Below are positions 24,339 through 32,087 of a stretch of DNA of 64,000 nt, in pieces. The DNA is from UBA3102 sp964413055. Its GTDB lineage: Bacteria; Bacillota; Desulfotomaculia; Desulfotomaculales; Pelotomaculaceae. Under the pieces are notes generated by a model. It ran no database searches. It saw only the letters and a list, made by a program, of their open reading frames with translations, and had not been told where the DNA came from. The DNA is taken from assembly GCA_964413055.1 (NCBI GenBank), contig CAYPRB010000009.1, positions 31,324 through 95,323 of the forward strand, read 5' to 3'. The position numbers and the translations under genes were made by a program. Each line of letters starts with the position of its first letter. Within the stretch, counting starts at the first letter, position 1.

Positions 24339-25911
24339 TCTGCCTGCTGGTAAAAATTTAGGTAACAAAATAGTGTCTACTACCGTGGGAACTGTGCTTA
24401 TGATTTTAAGTTTAGCGGTAGTAACTGTATGTGTTTATGCGCCAATCAAATATTATGCCTTTCCTGTTCCTGCTGATTTTTACAATTACATTGAACAGTT
24501 TGTCCTCTTAATTTTGACCATTGGCGGGATAAGCATCCTGATTTTAACCGTCCTGGCTTTGGCTATACCTTATACAAAACAAAAACAAGCAGCCATTGTG
24601 CAGATTTTTAACGGGATGTTTTTTGAAATCAAGGGCTTGCTCTGGATAACCTGTTTATTTATTAGTGTTATTATCCCAGCTCAAGGTTTTTACAGCGACT
24701 TTTTAGAACCAAATTGGTTTTTTTACCTTTTTGGAATCCCTATGACATTCCTGCTCCTCTTGCTGGTTTATCTCACTATTTGCTATCTGAAACAAGTTTA
24801 TTATACCGGCTTTATGGTAGAAGTAGTTAAAAAAAGTTTAGCGGGGGCGTTGCTTCTTTATCTAATTAACACTGTAAGACAAATTATTGTGCAGATTAGC
24901 GATACGGATATAAATCAAGACCATAACAGACAACTGCTTACCCTGTTGGCAATAAATTTTTTAGTCCTCTTCATTATTGCTATCACCGGTGGGTTTGGGA
25001 TTATATTGGCTATAGCCTATACGGTGTTGCTGTTCAATTATGCGACAAAGGTAATTAACAAAGCCAGGGCCTTGCACGAAGCCAGCAGCCAGTTGGCCAG
25101 GGGAGATTTTGACGTTGTCATGCCCGGAGATATGGGGGTTTTAAGCCCCTTTGCCAAGAGTTTAAACAATATTAAAGAGGGCTTTAAGGTAGCGGTAGAG
25201 GAAGAGGTAAAAAGTCAGAACATGAAGACCCAGTTGATCTCCAATGTGTCCCATGACTTAAAGACCCCGCTTACCTCTATTATTACCTATGTGGACCTGC
25301 TGAAGGATGAAAACCTGGACCAGGAAACACGGCACCAATATATAGATATCCTGGACCAGAAAGCGAAAAGGCTGAAGAGCCTTATTGATGATTTGTTTGA
25401 AGCAAGCAAGGCCAGCAGCGGCAACCTTGAACTTCATTTTGAAGAGGTGGATGCAGTAGCTTTGCTGAGACAGACTTTGGGGGAAATGGAAGAAAGCATC
25501 AAGGACAGCGCACTGCAAATGAGGCTTAATCTGCCTGAAGGCAAGGTGATATGTGAATTAGACGGGAAAAGAACCTACCGGGTTTTTGAAAATATTATCA
25601 GCAACATTCTTAAATATTCCCTGCCCGGGACCAGAGTATATATCGAGGTGAAGGAAGATGAAAAAAAGGTGTGCCTTACGTTTAAAAATATAGCGGCCTA
25701 CGAGATGAATTTTGACCCTGCCGAAATAACGGAGCGTTTCACCAGGGGGGATAAGTCCCGTACTAACGAGGGCTCCGGTTTGGGGCTGGCAATTGCCAAA
25801 AGCCTGGTGGAGCTGCAGAAGGGGAGTCTGGACATTGGTATTGACGGCGATTTATTTAAGCTGGTGGTAACCTTTCCTAGAGTCGAAATGAAGAATCTTT
25901 TGTCAGTATAA
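24316..25911 (+). CDS. Membrane sensor histidine kinase
   Basis: 531 residues. About six hydrophobic segments fill the first 240 residues (for example 20-45, 60-82, 95-120, 135-158), then a linker, HisKA with VSHDLKTPLTSI (phospho-acceptor His) and an ATPase domain with N box NIISNILKYS and G box GSGLGLAIAKS. It should phosphorylate the overlapping response regulator. TTG start at 24316 inside the regulator gene. The N-terminal half is visibly more A/T-rich than its neighbours, which may reflect membrane codons or transfer. Signal unknown. Confidence 0.92.
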   Translation: MATNSKANLPAGKNLGNKIVSTTVGTVLMILSLAVVTVCVYAPIKYYAFPVPADFYNYIEQFVLLILTIGGISILILTVLALAIPYTKQKQAAIVQIFNGMFFEIKGLLWITCLFISVIIPAQGFYSDFLEPNWFFYLFGIPMTFLLLLLVYLTICYLKQVYYTGFMVEVVKKSLAGALLLYLINTVRQIIVQISDTDINQDHNRQLLTLLAINFLVLFIIAITGGFGIILAIAYTVLLFNYATKVINKARALHEASSQLARGDFDVVMPGDMGVLSPFAKSLNNIKEGFKVAVEEEVKSQNMKTQLISNVSHDLKTPLTSIITYVDLLKDENLDQETRHQYIDILDQKAKRLKSLIDDLFEASKASSGNLELHFEEVDAVALLRQTLGEMEESIKDSALQMRLNLPEGKVICELDGKRTYRVFENIISNILKYSLPGTRVYIEVKEDEKKVCLTFKNIAAYEMNFDPAEITERFTRGDKSRTNEGSGLGLAIAKSLVELQKGSLDIGIDGDLFKLVVTFPRVEMKNLLSV

Positions 25912-25999
25912 TCTTTGCATCACAAGAAAATTATCTTGGTTGTTTTACCTTCGCACAAGAACGCCTCACGTAGTGAGGCGGAGATGTAAAAACAATTAT

Positions 26000-26572
26000 T
26001 TAATAATGTTGCTTGCAGGCCAGTTTGGCCTGCACGTCGTTCAGTGCTTCCCCGAAGCGCTGGAAGTGGACCACTTCCCTTTCCCGCAAAAACCTCAAAG
26101 TATCCTTGATCCCCGGGTCGTCAGTGAGTTGAATCAAGTGTTCGTAAGTGGTTCTTGCTTTTTGCTCCGCAGCCAAGTCTTCGGTCAAATCGGTGACGGG
26201 GTCGCCGGTGGCCTGGATATAGGCGGCGGTCCAGGGGACCCCGGCGGCGTCGGCCGGGAAAAGCGCCCGGTCGTGATGGACGAAATATTCGCCGATGCCG
26301 GCTTCCCGGAGCTGTTGCACCGGCACGCCTTTGACCAGTTTGTAAATCATGGTGGCCACTATTTCCCAGTGGGCCATTTCTTCCGTACCGATATCAGTCA
26401 GCAAACCCTTGGTTTTATTGGTAGGCATGGTATAGCGTTGGGTCAGGTACCTTACTCCGGCGGACAATTCACTGTCCGGTCCGCCGTATTGGGCCAACAG
26501 GTATTTGGCCATTGCGAGGTCGCATTTATAAACCCGTACGGGGTATTCGAGTTTTTTTTCATACATCCACAT
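26000..26572 (-). CDS. cotJC: Spore coat protein CotJC, manganese-catalase family
   Basis: 190 residues, begins MWMYEKKLEYPVRV like other CotJC proteins. It has Mn-catalase-type metal ligands: Glu/His in IGTEEMAHWEIV and the later LAAEQKARTTYEHL and REREVVHFQRF helices. Spore coat component, possibly protecting against peroxide. Last gene of cotJABC, 16 bases after cotJB. Its promoter is the sigma-E-type site upstream of cotJA. Confidence 0.95.
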   Translation of the reverse strand: MWMYEKKLEYPVRVYKCDLAMAKYLLAQYGGPDSELSAGVRYLTQRYTMPTNKTKGLLTDIGTEEMAHWEIVATMIYKLVKGVPVQQLREAGIGEYFVHHDRALFPADAAGVPWTAAYIQATGDPVTDLTEDLAAEQKARTTYEHLIQLTDDPGIKDTLRFLREREVVHFQRFGEALNDVQAKLACKQHY

Positions 26573-26588
26573 ACTCGGCAGTCCTTTC

Positions 26589-26843
26589 TCAATCGTATTC
26601 TATTTCCCACGGCCAGGGGGATTCAACCCACTGCCAGCAATTAGTACAGGCATATCCCACAGGGGTCAGGGGACCGTATTTTTGTTCGAAGGTTCGGATA
26701 CAGTTCAGCAGTTCGTCCCTGACGGTGCAAAAATGCCTGAGAGCCGCCTGGTCCTGGGGGTGGGTATCCAGGTATAAATTCAAATCTACGGCCGTAAACT
26801 CAAGTGCTTGAATTTTTTTTAACAGGGTCTTCATATTGTTCAT
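26589..26843 (-). CDS. cotJB: Spore coat protein CotJB
   Basis: 84 residues. LLKKIQALEFTAVDLNLYLDTHPQD and the aromatic WQWVESPWPWE end are family hallmarks. Inner coat assembly protein working with CotJA and CotJC. ATG at 26843 follows GAGGTGA; 21 bases from cotJA. Confidence 0.94.
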   Translation of the reverse strand: MNNMKTLLKKIQALEFTAVDLNLYLDTHPQDQAALRHFCTVRDELLNCIRTFEQKYGPLTPVGYACTNCWQWVESPWPWEIEYD

Positions 26844-26864
26844 TCCCGTTTCACCTCACTTGGT

Positions 26865-27134
26865 TTAGTATTGATACGGTTGGTATAATTCCGGGAAAAC
26901 GGTTCCTTTTTCGAGCGCCTCCGCCGGGTTGAAAACCGGTCCGTACTTTTGCCAGATCACGTAGGACATGGCCAGACGGGGAGGTGGATAATGGAGTCCG
27001 GTTGCCTGAAAATCCTGGCCGGCAGCTTCTGTTTTTAGTTCCGGCGGGGGTGTTTGTTGGTTTTGGGTTGTATTTCCCCCGGTTTGATTACCCGTCGGTC
27101 TGTTGAATTGCGCTTGATAATCTTTTTGAGACAT
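26865..27134 (-). CDS. cotJA: Spore coat-associated protein CotJA
   Basis: 89 residues. A Gln/Asn/Pro-rich N-terminus precedes the conserved CotJA block LAMSYVIWQKYGPVFNPAEALEKGTVFPELYQPY. ATG at 27134 has AAGGAGGA upstream. The frame extends further upstream, but that part overlaps the sigma-E-type promoter and is not conserved. First gene of cotJABC. Confidence 0.9.
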   Translation of the reverse strand: MSQKDYQAQFNRPTGNQTGGNTTQNQQTPPPELKTEAAGQDFQATGLHYPPPRLAMSYVIWQKYGPVFNPAEALEKGTVFPELYQPYQY

Positions 27135-27174
27135 AAAAAGTCCTCCTTGTTTGCCATAATTGATCATGATATTT

Positions 27175-27204
27175 AATTTATGGAAGGGTGGTAAAAAATG
27201 TGAC
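27175..27204 (-). promoter_or_regulatory. Candidate sigma-E promoter of cotJABC
   Basis: On the minus strand: GTCACATT (27204-27197), 14-base spacer, CATAAATT (27182-27175). Close to the sigma-E consensus (KMATATT, 13-14, CATACAHT). Bacillus cotJ is sigma-E-controlled. Confidence 0.75.
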
Positions 27205-27338
27205 ATAAATCGAAGGTAATTTTTAAAACGGGCAGGTAATGCAACCTGAGGGGGCGGGGATAATAAAGAAGTATCCAAAAAATATTGATGATTTTGGTAA
27301 AGTTTTACGGCCGGTTTATTTTTTAGCATATACAACTC

Positions 27339-27367
27339 TTGAAAAACTTGTCCGGGAAAAGTATAAT
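27339..27367 (+). promoter_or_regulatory. Sigma-A promoter of the tungstate operon
   Basis: TTGAAA (27339-27344), 17-base spacer, TATAAT (27362-27367). It gives a leader of about 230 bases before tupA. Confidence 0.8.
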
Positions 27368-27376
27368 ATGCTTATC

Positions 27377-27388
27377 GTTATGCATAAC
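27377..27388 (+). promoter_or_regulatory. Perfect palindrome at the tup transcription start, possible ModE-like operator
   Basis: GTTATGCATAAC is a 12-base perfect palindrome about 10 bases downstream of the -10 box. ModE/TunR-type sites use GTTAT half-sites, so an oxyanion-responsive repressor could bind here. No such regulator gene lies in the window. Confidence 0.45.
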
Positions 27389-27402
27389 AAAACATACCAA
27401 AT

Positions 27403-27562
27403 CTCCGAGTCGTTACACTTAAGGTATATGCTATGGGGTAGCGACTGATGTGTTTTGGCTGATGGTAGGGCTGGAAGCGGTTCTGCCAAATCAATGGTGG
27501 AAAGGGGGGGCTTGAATAAGGGTTAGCGTTTAAACCTGGGTTCAGTGTCCAAACCCTTTTTT
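27403..27562 (+). ncRNA. Moco/Tuco-like riboswitch candidate with terminator, leader of tupA
   Basis: The leader contains CTCCGAG (27403-27409), GACTGATG (27443-27450), TTTGGC (27454-27459) pairing with GCCAAA (27485-27490), TGAT with ATCA around it, then TGGTGGAAAGG (27495-27505). The combination ACUGAU..UUUGGC..UGGAAAGG resembles the molybdenum-cofactor RNA motif. A long P3 arm appears absent, as described for tungsten-associated variants. An AAACCCTTTTTT tail (27551-27562) can pair with AAGGGTT (27518-27524) or GGGTT (27538-27542), forming a terminator. The match is from memory of the consensus. Confidence 0.55.
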
Positions 27563-27603
27563 CATTTCCGGGCACAAAAACAAACGTAGGAGGAGAGGGG
27601 TAA

Positions 27604-28473
27604 ATGCATAGTTTTCAGAAAAAATTTTGGGTATTGCTAACCGTATTATTACTGGCCTTCGCCGTGGTCGGTTGCAGCACCACCGGCCAGGAAGCCGGTA
27701 GCGGTGATAACGATGAAAATCAAGCGGCCGGGCAGGATTCAGTGGTGATGCTGGCAACCACGACCAGTACTTATGACACCGGGCTGTTGGATGTTTTGGA
27801 GCCTGATTTTGAAGAAAAAACCGGTTATGACTTGCAAATCCTTTCCAAGGGTACGGGTGCTTCCCTGGAATTAGGGAAAAACGGAGATGTGGATGTCTTG
27901 CTGGTGCATGCTAAAGACCGGGAATTGCAAATGGTAGAAGAAGGTTATTTTGTAAACCGGCATGATGTGATGTATAACGATTTTGTCATTCTCGGCCCGG
28001 AAGATGACCCTGCGGGGATCAAAGGAATGGAAGATGCGGCAGCGGCCTTCAAGAAAATTGCTGATGCCGGATCTGAATTTGCATCCAGGGGTGATGATTC
28101 GGGTACCAACATAAAAGAAATTTCCATCTGGGAAAAGGCTTCCGTCAGCCCGGAAGGTGGCTGGTATTTGTCATTAGGACAAGGCATGGGAGATACTTTG
28201 CGGGTTGCTAATGAAAGAACCGCCTATACCTTGGCCGACCGGGGAACTTTCCTGGCCATGAAAGACAAAATTGACTTGGTGTTGTTGGTAGAGGGAGACC
28301 CGATTCTTTTTAATCAGTACGGTGTGATGTCTGTGAATCCGGAAAAGCATGAAAACGTGAACTATGAAGGGGCTCAAGCTTTTGTTGATTATATGATTGA
28401 TGACGCTACCCAGACATTAATCGGTGAGTTTAAAAAATACGACGAACAGTTATTTGTCCCCAATGCCGCATAG
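27604..28473 (+). CDS. tupA: Tungstate ABC transporter substrate-binding lipoprotein
   Basis: 289 residues. Signal peptide with lipobox VVGCS, then the TupA hallmark ATTTSTYDTGLLD that contacts the oxyanion, and SRGDDSGTN, a second ligand segment. Captures tungstate outside the cell for the membrane permease TupB. ATG at 27604 after AGGAGGAGAGGGG. A hairpin with T-run follows it (28523-28551), which may give more TupA than TupBC. Tungsten would serve enzymes such as aldehyde:ferredoxin oxidoreductase or formate dehydrogenase, none in this window. Confidence 0.94.
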   Translation: MHSFQKKFWVLLTVLLLAFAVVGCSTTGQEAGSGDNDENQAAGQDSVVMLATTTSTYDTGLLDVLEPDFEEKTGYDLQILSKGTGASLELGKNGDVDVLLVHAKDRELQMVEEGYFVNRHDVMYNDFVILGPEDDPAGIKGMEDAAAAFKKIADAGSEFASRGDDSGTNIKEISIWEKASVSPEGGWYLSLGQGMGDTLRVANERTAYTLADRGTFLAMKDKIDLVLLVEGDPILFNQYGVMSVNPEKHENVNYEGAQAFVDYMIDDATQTLIGEFKKYDEQLFVPNAA

Positions 28474-28522
28474 TATTATATAAAATTAATTGTTTTTCTT
28501 ACGCATTTAGTAAAATTATCAA

Positions 28523-28551
28523 CCCGGTCCAATGGGCCGGGCGGTCTTTTT
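28523..28551 (+). terminator. Partial terminator between tupA and tupB
   Basis: CCCGG-tccaatggg-CCGGG hairpin followed by CGGTCTTTTT. It probably attenuates rather than ends the operon. Confidence 0.55.
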
Positions 28552-28599
28552 AATTAGGTAAGATTGAGAATAGCAATGTTAAGCTGGGAGGGTTAAAGT

Positions 28600-29289
28600 T
28601 TGGCTGATATTGGGACAGGCTTACTGCAAGCGTTTAAGTTAATAATCAGCCTGGACCGTGATTTGCTGGCCATAGTATTTCTTTCCCTCAGGGTTTCCGG
28701 CATCGCCGTTGCAACCGCTGCTTTAATCGGTATTCCCCTGGGCGCTTTTTTAGGTATGCGACCATCTGTTTCGGTACGCTGGTTGGAAAAGTTGATTAAT
28801 ACTCTGATGGGGCTTCCTCCGGTGGTGGCCGGCCTGGTTATTTACCTGTTGTTATCTAATAAGGGGCCTATCGGTCAAATGCAGTTATTGTTTACGCCCA
28901 TGGCCATGATTATTGCCCAAACGGTATTGGCGACACCAATCATCACCGGTTTGTCTTTGGTTGCGGTCCGGGATAAACACAAGGAAATCAGAGATACGGC
29001 CGTTACCTTAGGTGCCAGTCAGCAGATGATCATCTGGACGGTAATCAGGGAGGCTAAGCGGGCCATTATGGCTGCCGTGGTGGCCGGGTTCGGCAGGGTG
29101 GTGGCCGAAGTAGGGGCGGTAATGATGGTAGGCGGTAATATTCAGGGCAGCACCCGCGTCATGACCACGGCCATAGTTTTGGAAACCCGGAAGGGAAACT
29201 TTGAGCTTGCTTTGGGGTTAGGAATAATATTGCTTGTTCTTGCTTTTATTATTAACTCTTTGTTATACCGGGTGCAGGGGGAGGTGTAA
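28600..29289 (+). CDS. tupB: Tungstate ABC transporter permease
   Basis: 229 residues with five to six membrane helices of the MetI/CysT type. The cytoplasmic EAA-like loop reads EIRDTAVTLGASQQMIIWTVI. TTG start at 28600 after GGGAGGG. Pairs with TupA and TupC. Confidence 0.93.
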   Translation: MADIGTGLLQAFKLIISLDRDLLAIVFLSLRVSGIAVATAALIGIPLGAFLGMRPSVSVRWLEKLINTLMGLPPVVAGLVIYLLLSNKGPIGQMQLLFTPMAMIIAQTVLATPIITGLSLVAVRDKHKEIRDTAVTLGASQQMIIWTVIREAKRAIMAAVVAGFGRVVAEVGAVMMVGGNIQGSTRVMTTAIVLETRKGNFELALGLGIILLVLAFIINSLLYRVQGEV

Positions 29290-29293
29290 AACA

Positions 29294-30034
29294 ATTAACC
29301 CCTTTGTTTATCAGCTTGAGAATATAAGCAAATCATACGCGGGCAAACAAGTTTTAAGTATCGATAAATTGGTTATTGAAAGAGGTAAAATTTACGGCAT
29401 AATTGGACCCAGCGGCGCCGGTAAAAGTACTTTGTTACGGCTTCTTAACCTCTTGGAGCCGCCCAGCAGCGGCAATTTGCTTTTTAACGGTGTACCGGTA
29501 ACAAACAAATCGGGAAAGCAGGTTTTAGAGCTGCGCAGAAAAATGACCATGGTGTTTCAAAGGCCGGTTTTGTTTGACACTTCGGTCTACAACAATGTGA
29601 AATACGGGCTTAAAGCCCGTGGTTATGCCAGGAAAGATATCACGGAACTTGTCCATAAGGCATTGGATGAAGTGGGTTTGACGGAATTTGTCGATAGAAA
29701 CGCCCGGTCTTTGTCGGGCGGTGAGGCCCAGAGGATTGCTTTGGCCAGGGCAATGGTTTTAAAACCGGAAGTGATCCTGTTGGATGAACCTACTTCCAAC
29801 CTTGATCCGGCCAATGTGGCCATGATAGAAAAAATTACGGGAGGATTACATAAAAAACAGGGAACCACCGTAATCATGGTAACGCATAATATCTTTCAAG
29901 CTCAACGCATGTCCGAGGAAATATTATTATTTTTTAAAGGAAAATTAATTGAGCGGGGGACGGCGGACCAAATTTTTAATCATCCCCGGGACGAGCGTAC
30001 GGATGCTTTTATTAAAGGCGTAATGATTTATTGA
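29294..30034 (+). CDS. tupC: Tungstate ABC transporter ATP-binding protein
   Basis: About 246 residues. Walker A GPSGAGKST, Q-loop MVFQRPVLF, signature LSGGEAQR, Walker B VILLDEPTSN and H-loop VTHN are all present. No ATG, GTG or TTG occurs in frame between the tupB end and the conserved YQLENISKSY. The best candidate is ATT at 29294, behind GGGGGAGGTG. The only standard alternatives (TTG 29234, 29240) lie inside tupB and add unrelated residues. The rare ATT start is inferred. Confidence 0.9.
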   Translation: MNPFVYQLENISKSYAGKQVLSIDKLVIERGKIYGIIGPSGAGKSTLLRLLNLLEPPSSGNLLFNGVPVTNKSGKQVLELRRKMTMVFQRPVLFDTSVYNNVKYGLKARGYARKDITELVHKALDEVGLTEFVDRNARSLSGGEAQRIALARAMVLKPEVILLDEPTSNLDPANVAMIEKITGGLHKKQGTTVIMVTHNIFQAQRMSEEILLFFKGKLIERGTADQIFNHPRDERTDAFIKGVMIY

Positions 30035-30055
30035 CATTTCTTCCGGTCAATTTTT

Positions 30056-30676
30056 TCAACTCTTCAGCTTCTGGAACAGATCCCATAGTTTAAAACGGTA
30101 TTCAATTTTAGGATTGACTTCCTTATTTTGGGAACCGGGGAGACCCAAACCCGGTTTGTTTTTTTCTTCCTGTTGAGGAGTTGCCGTTGCTTGCGACAGG
30201 TCGACGAAACACAGGGGCGGGAAAAGGACACACCACCAGTTGCTCCCTCCGCCGCTGCCGAGCACCACGCGCACTGCCTCGTAGTCACCGGCGGGCAGGA
30301 TAAAGAGACCGTAATGTTTGGTCGGGAAAGCGTACCGGTCTAATTGTACAGTGACCGGGTAATTCTTGCCTGCCGCTTTTATTGTGCGTGCGGCGATTTC
30401 CCGGACGCGTGTCAAATTGGCGCCGGCCACCATTCTGGCCGAGTTAATATTTTCGGCAGCTATAAATTCAGGCGCTACATTGCTTACAATTTCGTCTCTT
30501 ACTTTTCTTTTTAGATCCTGATCCGGGACACTGTCGCTGTTGGCGATCACATGCAAGCGGATCAGGGTACCGGGGCCGTATACCGGACCCGGTTTTTCTT
30601 TCAAGATACTGATGGTTGCAATAACAACCGCTGAAAACAATAAGACGGCCAGGACCGTTTTAATTATATTACGCAC
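30056..30676 (-). CDS. spoIIR: Stage II sporulation protein R
   Basis: 206 residues. An N-terminal signal/anchor helix precedes LIRLHVIANSDSVPDQDLKRKVRDE, the family signature, and SNWWCVLFPPLCFVD. SpoIIR is made in the forespore under sigma-F, is secreted to the intermembrane space and triggers SpoIIGA to process pro-sigma-E. GTG start at 30676 after GAGGTAAAG. Convergent with tupC. I found no convincing sigma-F promoter. Confidence 0.95.
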   Translation of the reverse strand: MRNIIKTVLAVLLFSAVVIATISILKEKPGPVYGPGTLIRLHVIANSDSVPDQDLKRKVRDEIVSNVAPEFIAAENINSARMVAGANLTRVREIAARTIKAAGKNYPVTVQLDRYAFPTKHYGLFILPAGDYEAVRVVLGSGGGSNWWCVLFPPLCFVDLSQATATPQQEEKNKPGLGLPGSQNKEVNPKIEYRFKLWDLFQKLKS

Positions 30677-30871
30677 CGGACTTTACCTCGTTTTTATATA
30701 AAGTAAAAAACATCAACCCTATTATTCCCATAAATTACATATTGCAAGCCAGACAAAAATTTTTATTTCCGGAAGGAATTATTGGTTACTTGTAGAAGAT
30801 ATGTATTTACTTTGTATATAATTTGTATAAAAACCAGTATGATTTAAAAATAAACCCGGAGGCATGGGTTC

Positions 30872-31114
30872 ATGAAAATTGAAATCAGGGGAGCGGAAAG
30901 GCTCAGTTTCCGGGAGCGGCAGGTCGTAACACTGAAAGAAATGGGCTACTCTACCGGCCGCATAGCCGGGCAACTCGGATTAAGTTCTGGTACGGTCGCT
31001 ACTTTATATCACCGTGCCAGGGCGAAGGGGTATGAGGTGGTGATTGTGATTGCCGGTCACAACCTGGGTATTTTCGGGGTTGAGGATGAAGAGGTAGAGG
31101 AGGGCAAAGCATGA
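30872..31114 (+). CDS. Small sigma-region-4/GerE-like HTH protein
   Basis: 80 residues. LSFRERQVVTLKEMGYSTGRIAGQLGLSSGTVATLYHRARAKG is a helix-turn-helix like sigma-70 region 4 or LuxR/GerE domains, followed by a short hydrophobic strand and an acidic tail. ATG at 30872. It overlaps divIC by four bases (ATGA), so the two are translationally coupled. It lacks any receiver or sigma region 2; it may act as a small regulator. Not recognised as a named gene. Confidence 0.75.
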   Translation: MKIEIRGAERLSFRERQVVTLKEMGYSTGRIAGQLGLSSGTVATLYHRARAKGYEVVIVIAGHNLGIFGVEDEEVEEGKA

Positions 31115-31530
31115 GCCAGGCTTTAAGAAAAGAAAACCAAGTAATTTTACCGCTGCCGCAAGACGGTCCGGCGGAAAAGACCGTCCGGCGCAAGAAGGTT
31201 TTCAGTCTTTCTAAAAGCAAGTTGCCGCTCCTGGCGGTAATATTGCTCCTTTCTTACCTGGCGGTTCTTTGCGGCAGTCAGTTTGGCAAGCTATCCGTCA
31301 TGAAACAAGACGTGCAAGTTATACAGCAGCAAGTACAGGAATTAAAAGTAAAAAATTCTGCGTTGCAGGAGGAATTGCGGGCGGTCCAAAGTAATGATTT
31401 TATCGAAAAAACGGCCAGGGAAGAGCTGGGATTGATCATGCCCGGTGAGACCAGGGTAGTGCCGGTACCTCCGGGAACGGAATTGGAAACAATAGAGGCA
31501 CCTTCCCAGGAAAATATGGCACCCCATTAG
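31111..31530 (+). CDS. divIC: Cell-division protein DivIC/FtsB-like (septum formation initiator)
   Basis: 139 residues. A basic cytoplasmic N-terminus, one membrane helix (about 37-57), then a coiled coil (MKQDVQVIQQQVQELKVKNSAL) and the conserved IEKTAREELGLIMPGE. Divisome bitopic protein that partners with FtsL and DivIB. It resumes the Bacillus order yabQ-divIC-yabR-spoIIE after the block-2 insertion. Confidence 0.9.
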   Translation: MSQALRKENQVILPLPQDGPAEKTVRRKKVFSLSKSKLPLLAVILLLSYLAVLCGSQFGKLSVMKQDVQVIQQQVQELKVKNSALQEELRAVQSNDFIEKTAREELGLIMPGETRVVPVPPGTELETIEAPSQENMAPH

Positions 31531-31534
31531 CTTC

Positions 31535-31564
31535 TTGACACTCTTCATTCGTATCGCATATAAT
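31535..31564 (+). promoter_or_regulatory. Sigma-A promoter of yabR
   Basis: Perfect TTGACA (31535-31540), 18-base spacer, perfect TATAAT (31559-31564), starting five bases after the divIC stop. Confidence 0.85.
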
Positions 31565-31607
31565 TACATTAGGTTTGGGGCAACTTAAGGGAGGAATTTT
31601 TTCAGTC

Positions 31608-31991
31608 ATGCCGGTAGAGTTGGGGAGCGTGTTGGAGGGCGTTGTCACTGGGATTACTAATTTCGGTGCATTTATTGAGTTGCCCGGAGGAGAAACCGGA
31701 CTGGTGCATATTTCGGAAATAGCGGAAGTTTACGTAAAAGATGTTAATGATTTTTTAAAAACCGGTGATAAAGTGAAGGTGAAAGTGATTTCCGTAGATC
31801 CAAAAGGTAAAATTGGTCTTTCTATAAAAAAGGCTAAAACTTCGCACCGTTCGGACAGGAGGAAATTAAACTTTACCTTTGAAGAAAAGCTGTCTAAGTT
31901 TCTCAAAGAAAGCGAGGAACGTCAAATGGTTTTAAAACGGGGTTCGGAATCTAAAAGAGGAGGCCGCGGCTCCGGGAAAAAGGCGGAATAA
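31608..31991 (+). CDS. yabR: S1 RNA-binding domain protein (YabR type)
   Basis: About 127 residues. One S1 domain fills the N-terminus (LGSVLEGVVTGITNFGAFIEL, GLVHISEIAE, GDKVKVKVISVDPKGKIGLSIKKA) and a basic tail follows. Related to general RNA-binding S1 proteins of Gram-positives; exact target unknown. ATG at 31608 is preferred because the longer frame (TTG 31575) begins almost at the expected transcription start. AAGGGAGGA lies upstream. Confidence 0.92.
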   Translation: MPVELGSVLEGVVTGITNFGAFIELPGGETGLVHISEIAEVYVKDVNDFLKTGDKVKVKVISVDPKGKIGLSIKKAKTSHRSDRRKLNFTFEEKLSKFLKESEERQMVLKRGSESKRGGRGSGKKAE

Positions 31992-31994
31992 TAT

Positions 31995-32028
31995 AAAAAG
32001 CAATTCTGTTAAGAATTGCTTTTTTTTA
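31995..32028 (+). terminator. Rho-independent terminator after yabR
   Basis: AAAAAGCAATTCT / AGAATTGCTTTTT hairpin with a run of T. Confidence 0.88.
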
Positions 32029-32087
32029 ATTAGATTGGTTGCAAGGCCGGGCCGGAATAATGTCTGTATTTTATAAGGTGGTTGGGC

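Noticed and set aside
25964..25983. Perfect hairpin GCCTCAC-gta-GTGAGGC between the kinase gene and cotJC
   Set aside because: It could end either convergent gene, but has no T-run on either strand, so I did not list it as a terminator.
25940..26644. A 234-codon plus-strand frame opposite cotJC
   Set aside because: Shadow of CotJC; the low-complexity His/Gly translation matches no family.
27135..27335. Upstream extension of cotJA
   Set aside because: The extension crosses the sigma-E-type promoter and is not CotJA-like; the ATG at 27134 has a proper ribosome-binding site.
30677..30780. Sigma-F promoter for spoIIR
   Set aside because: A GGGAATAAT sequence fits the -10 pattern, but no -35 element is found at the required spacing.
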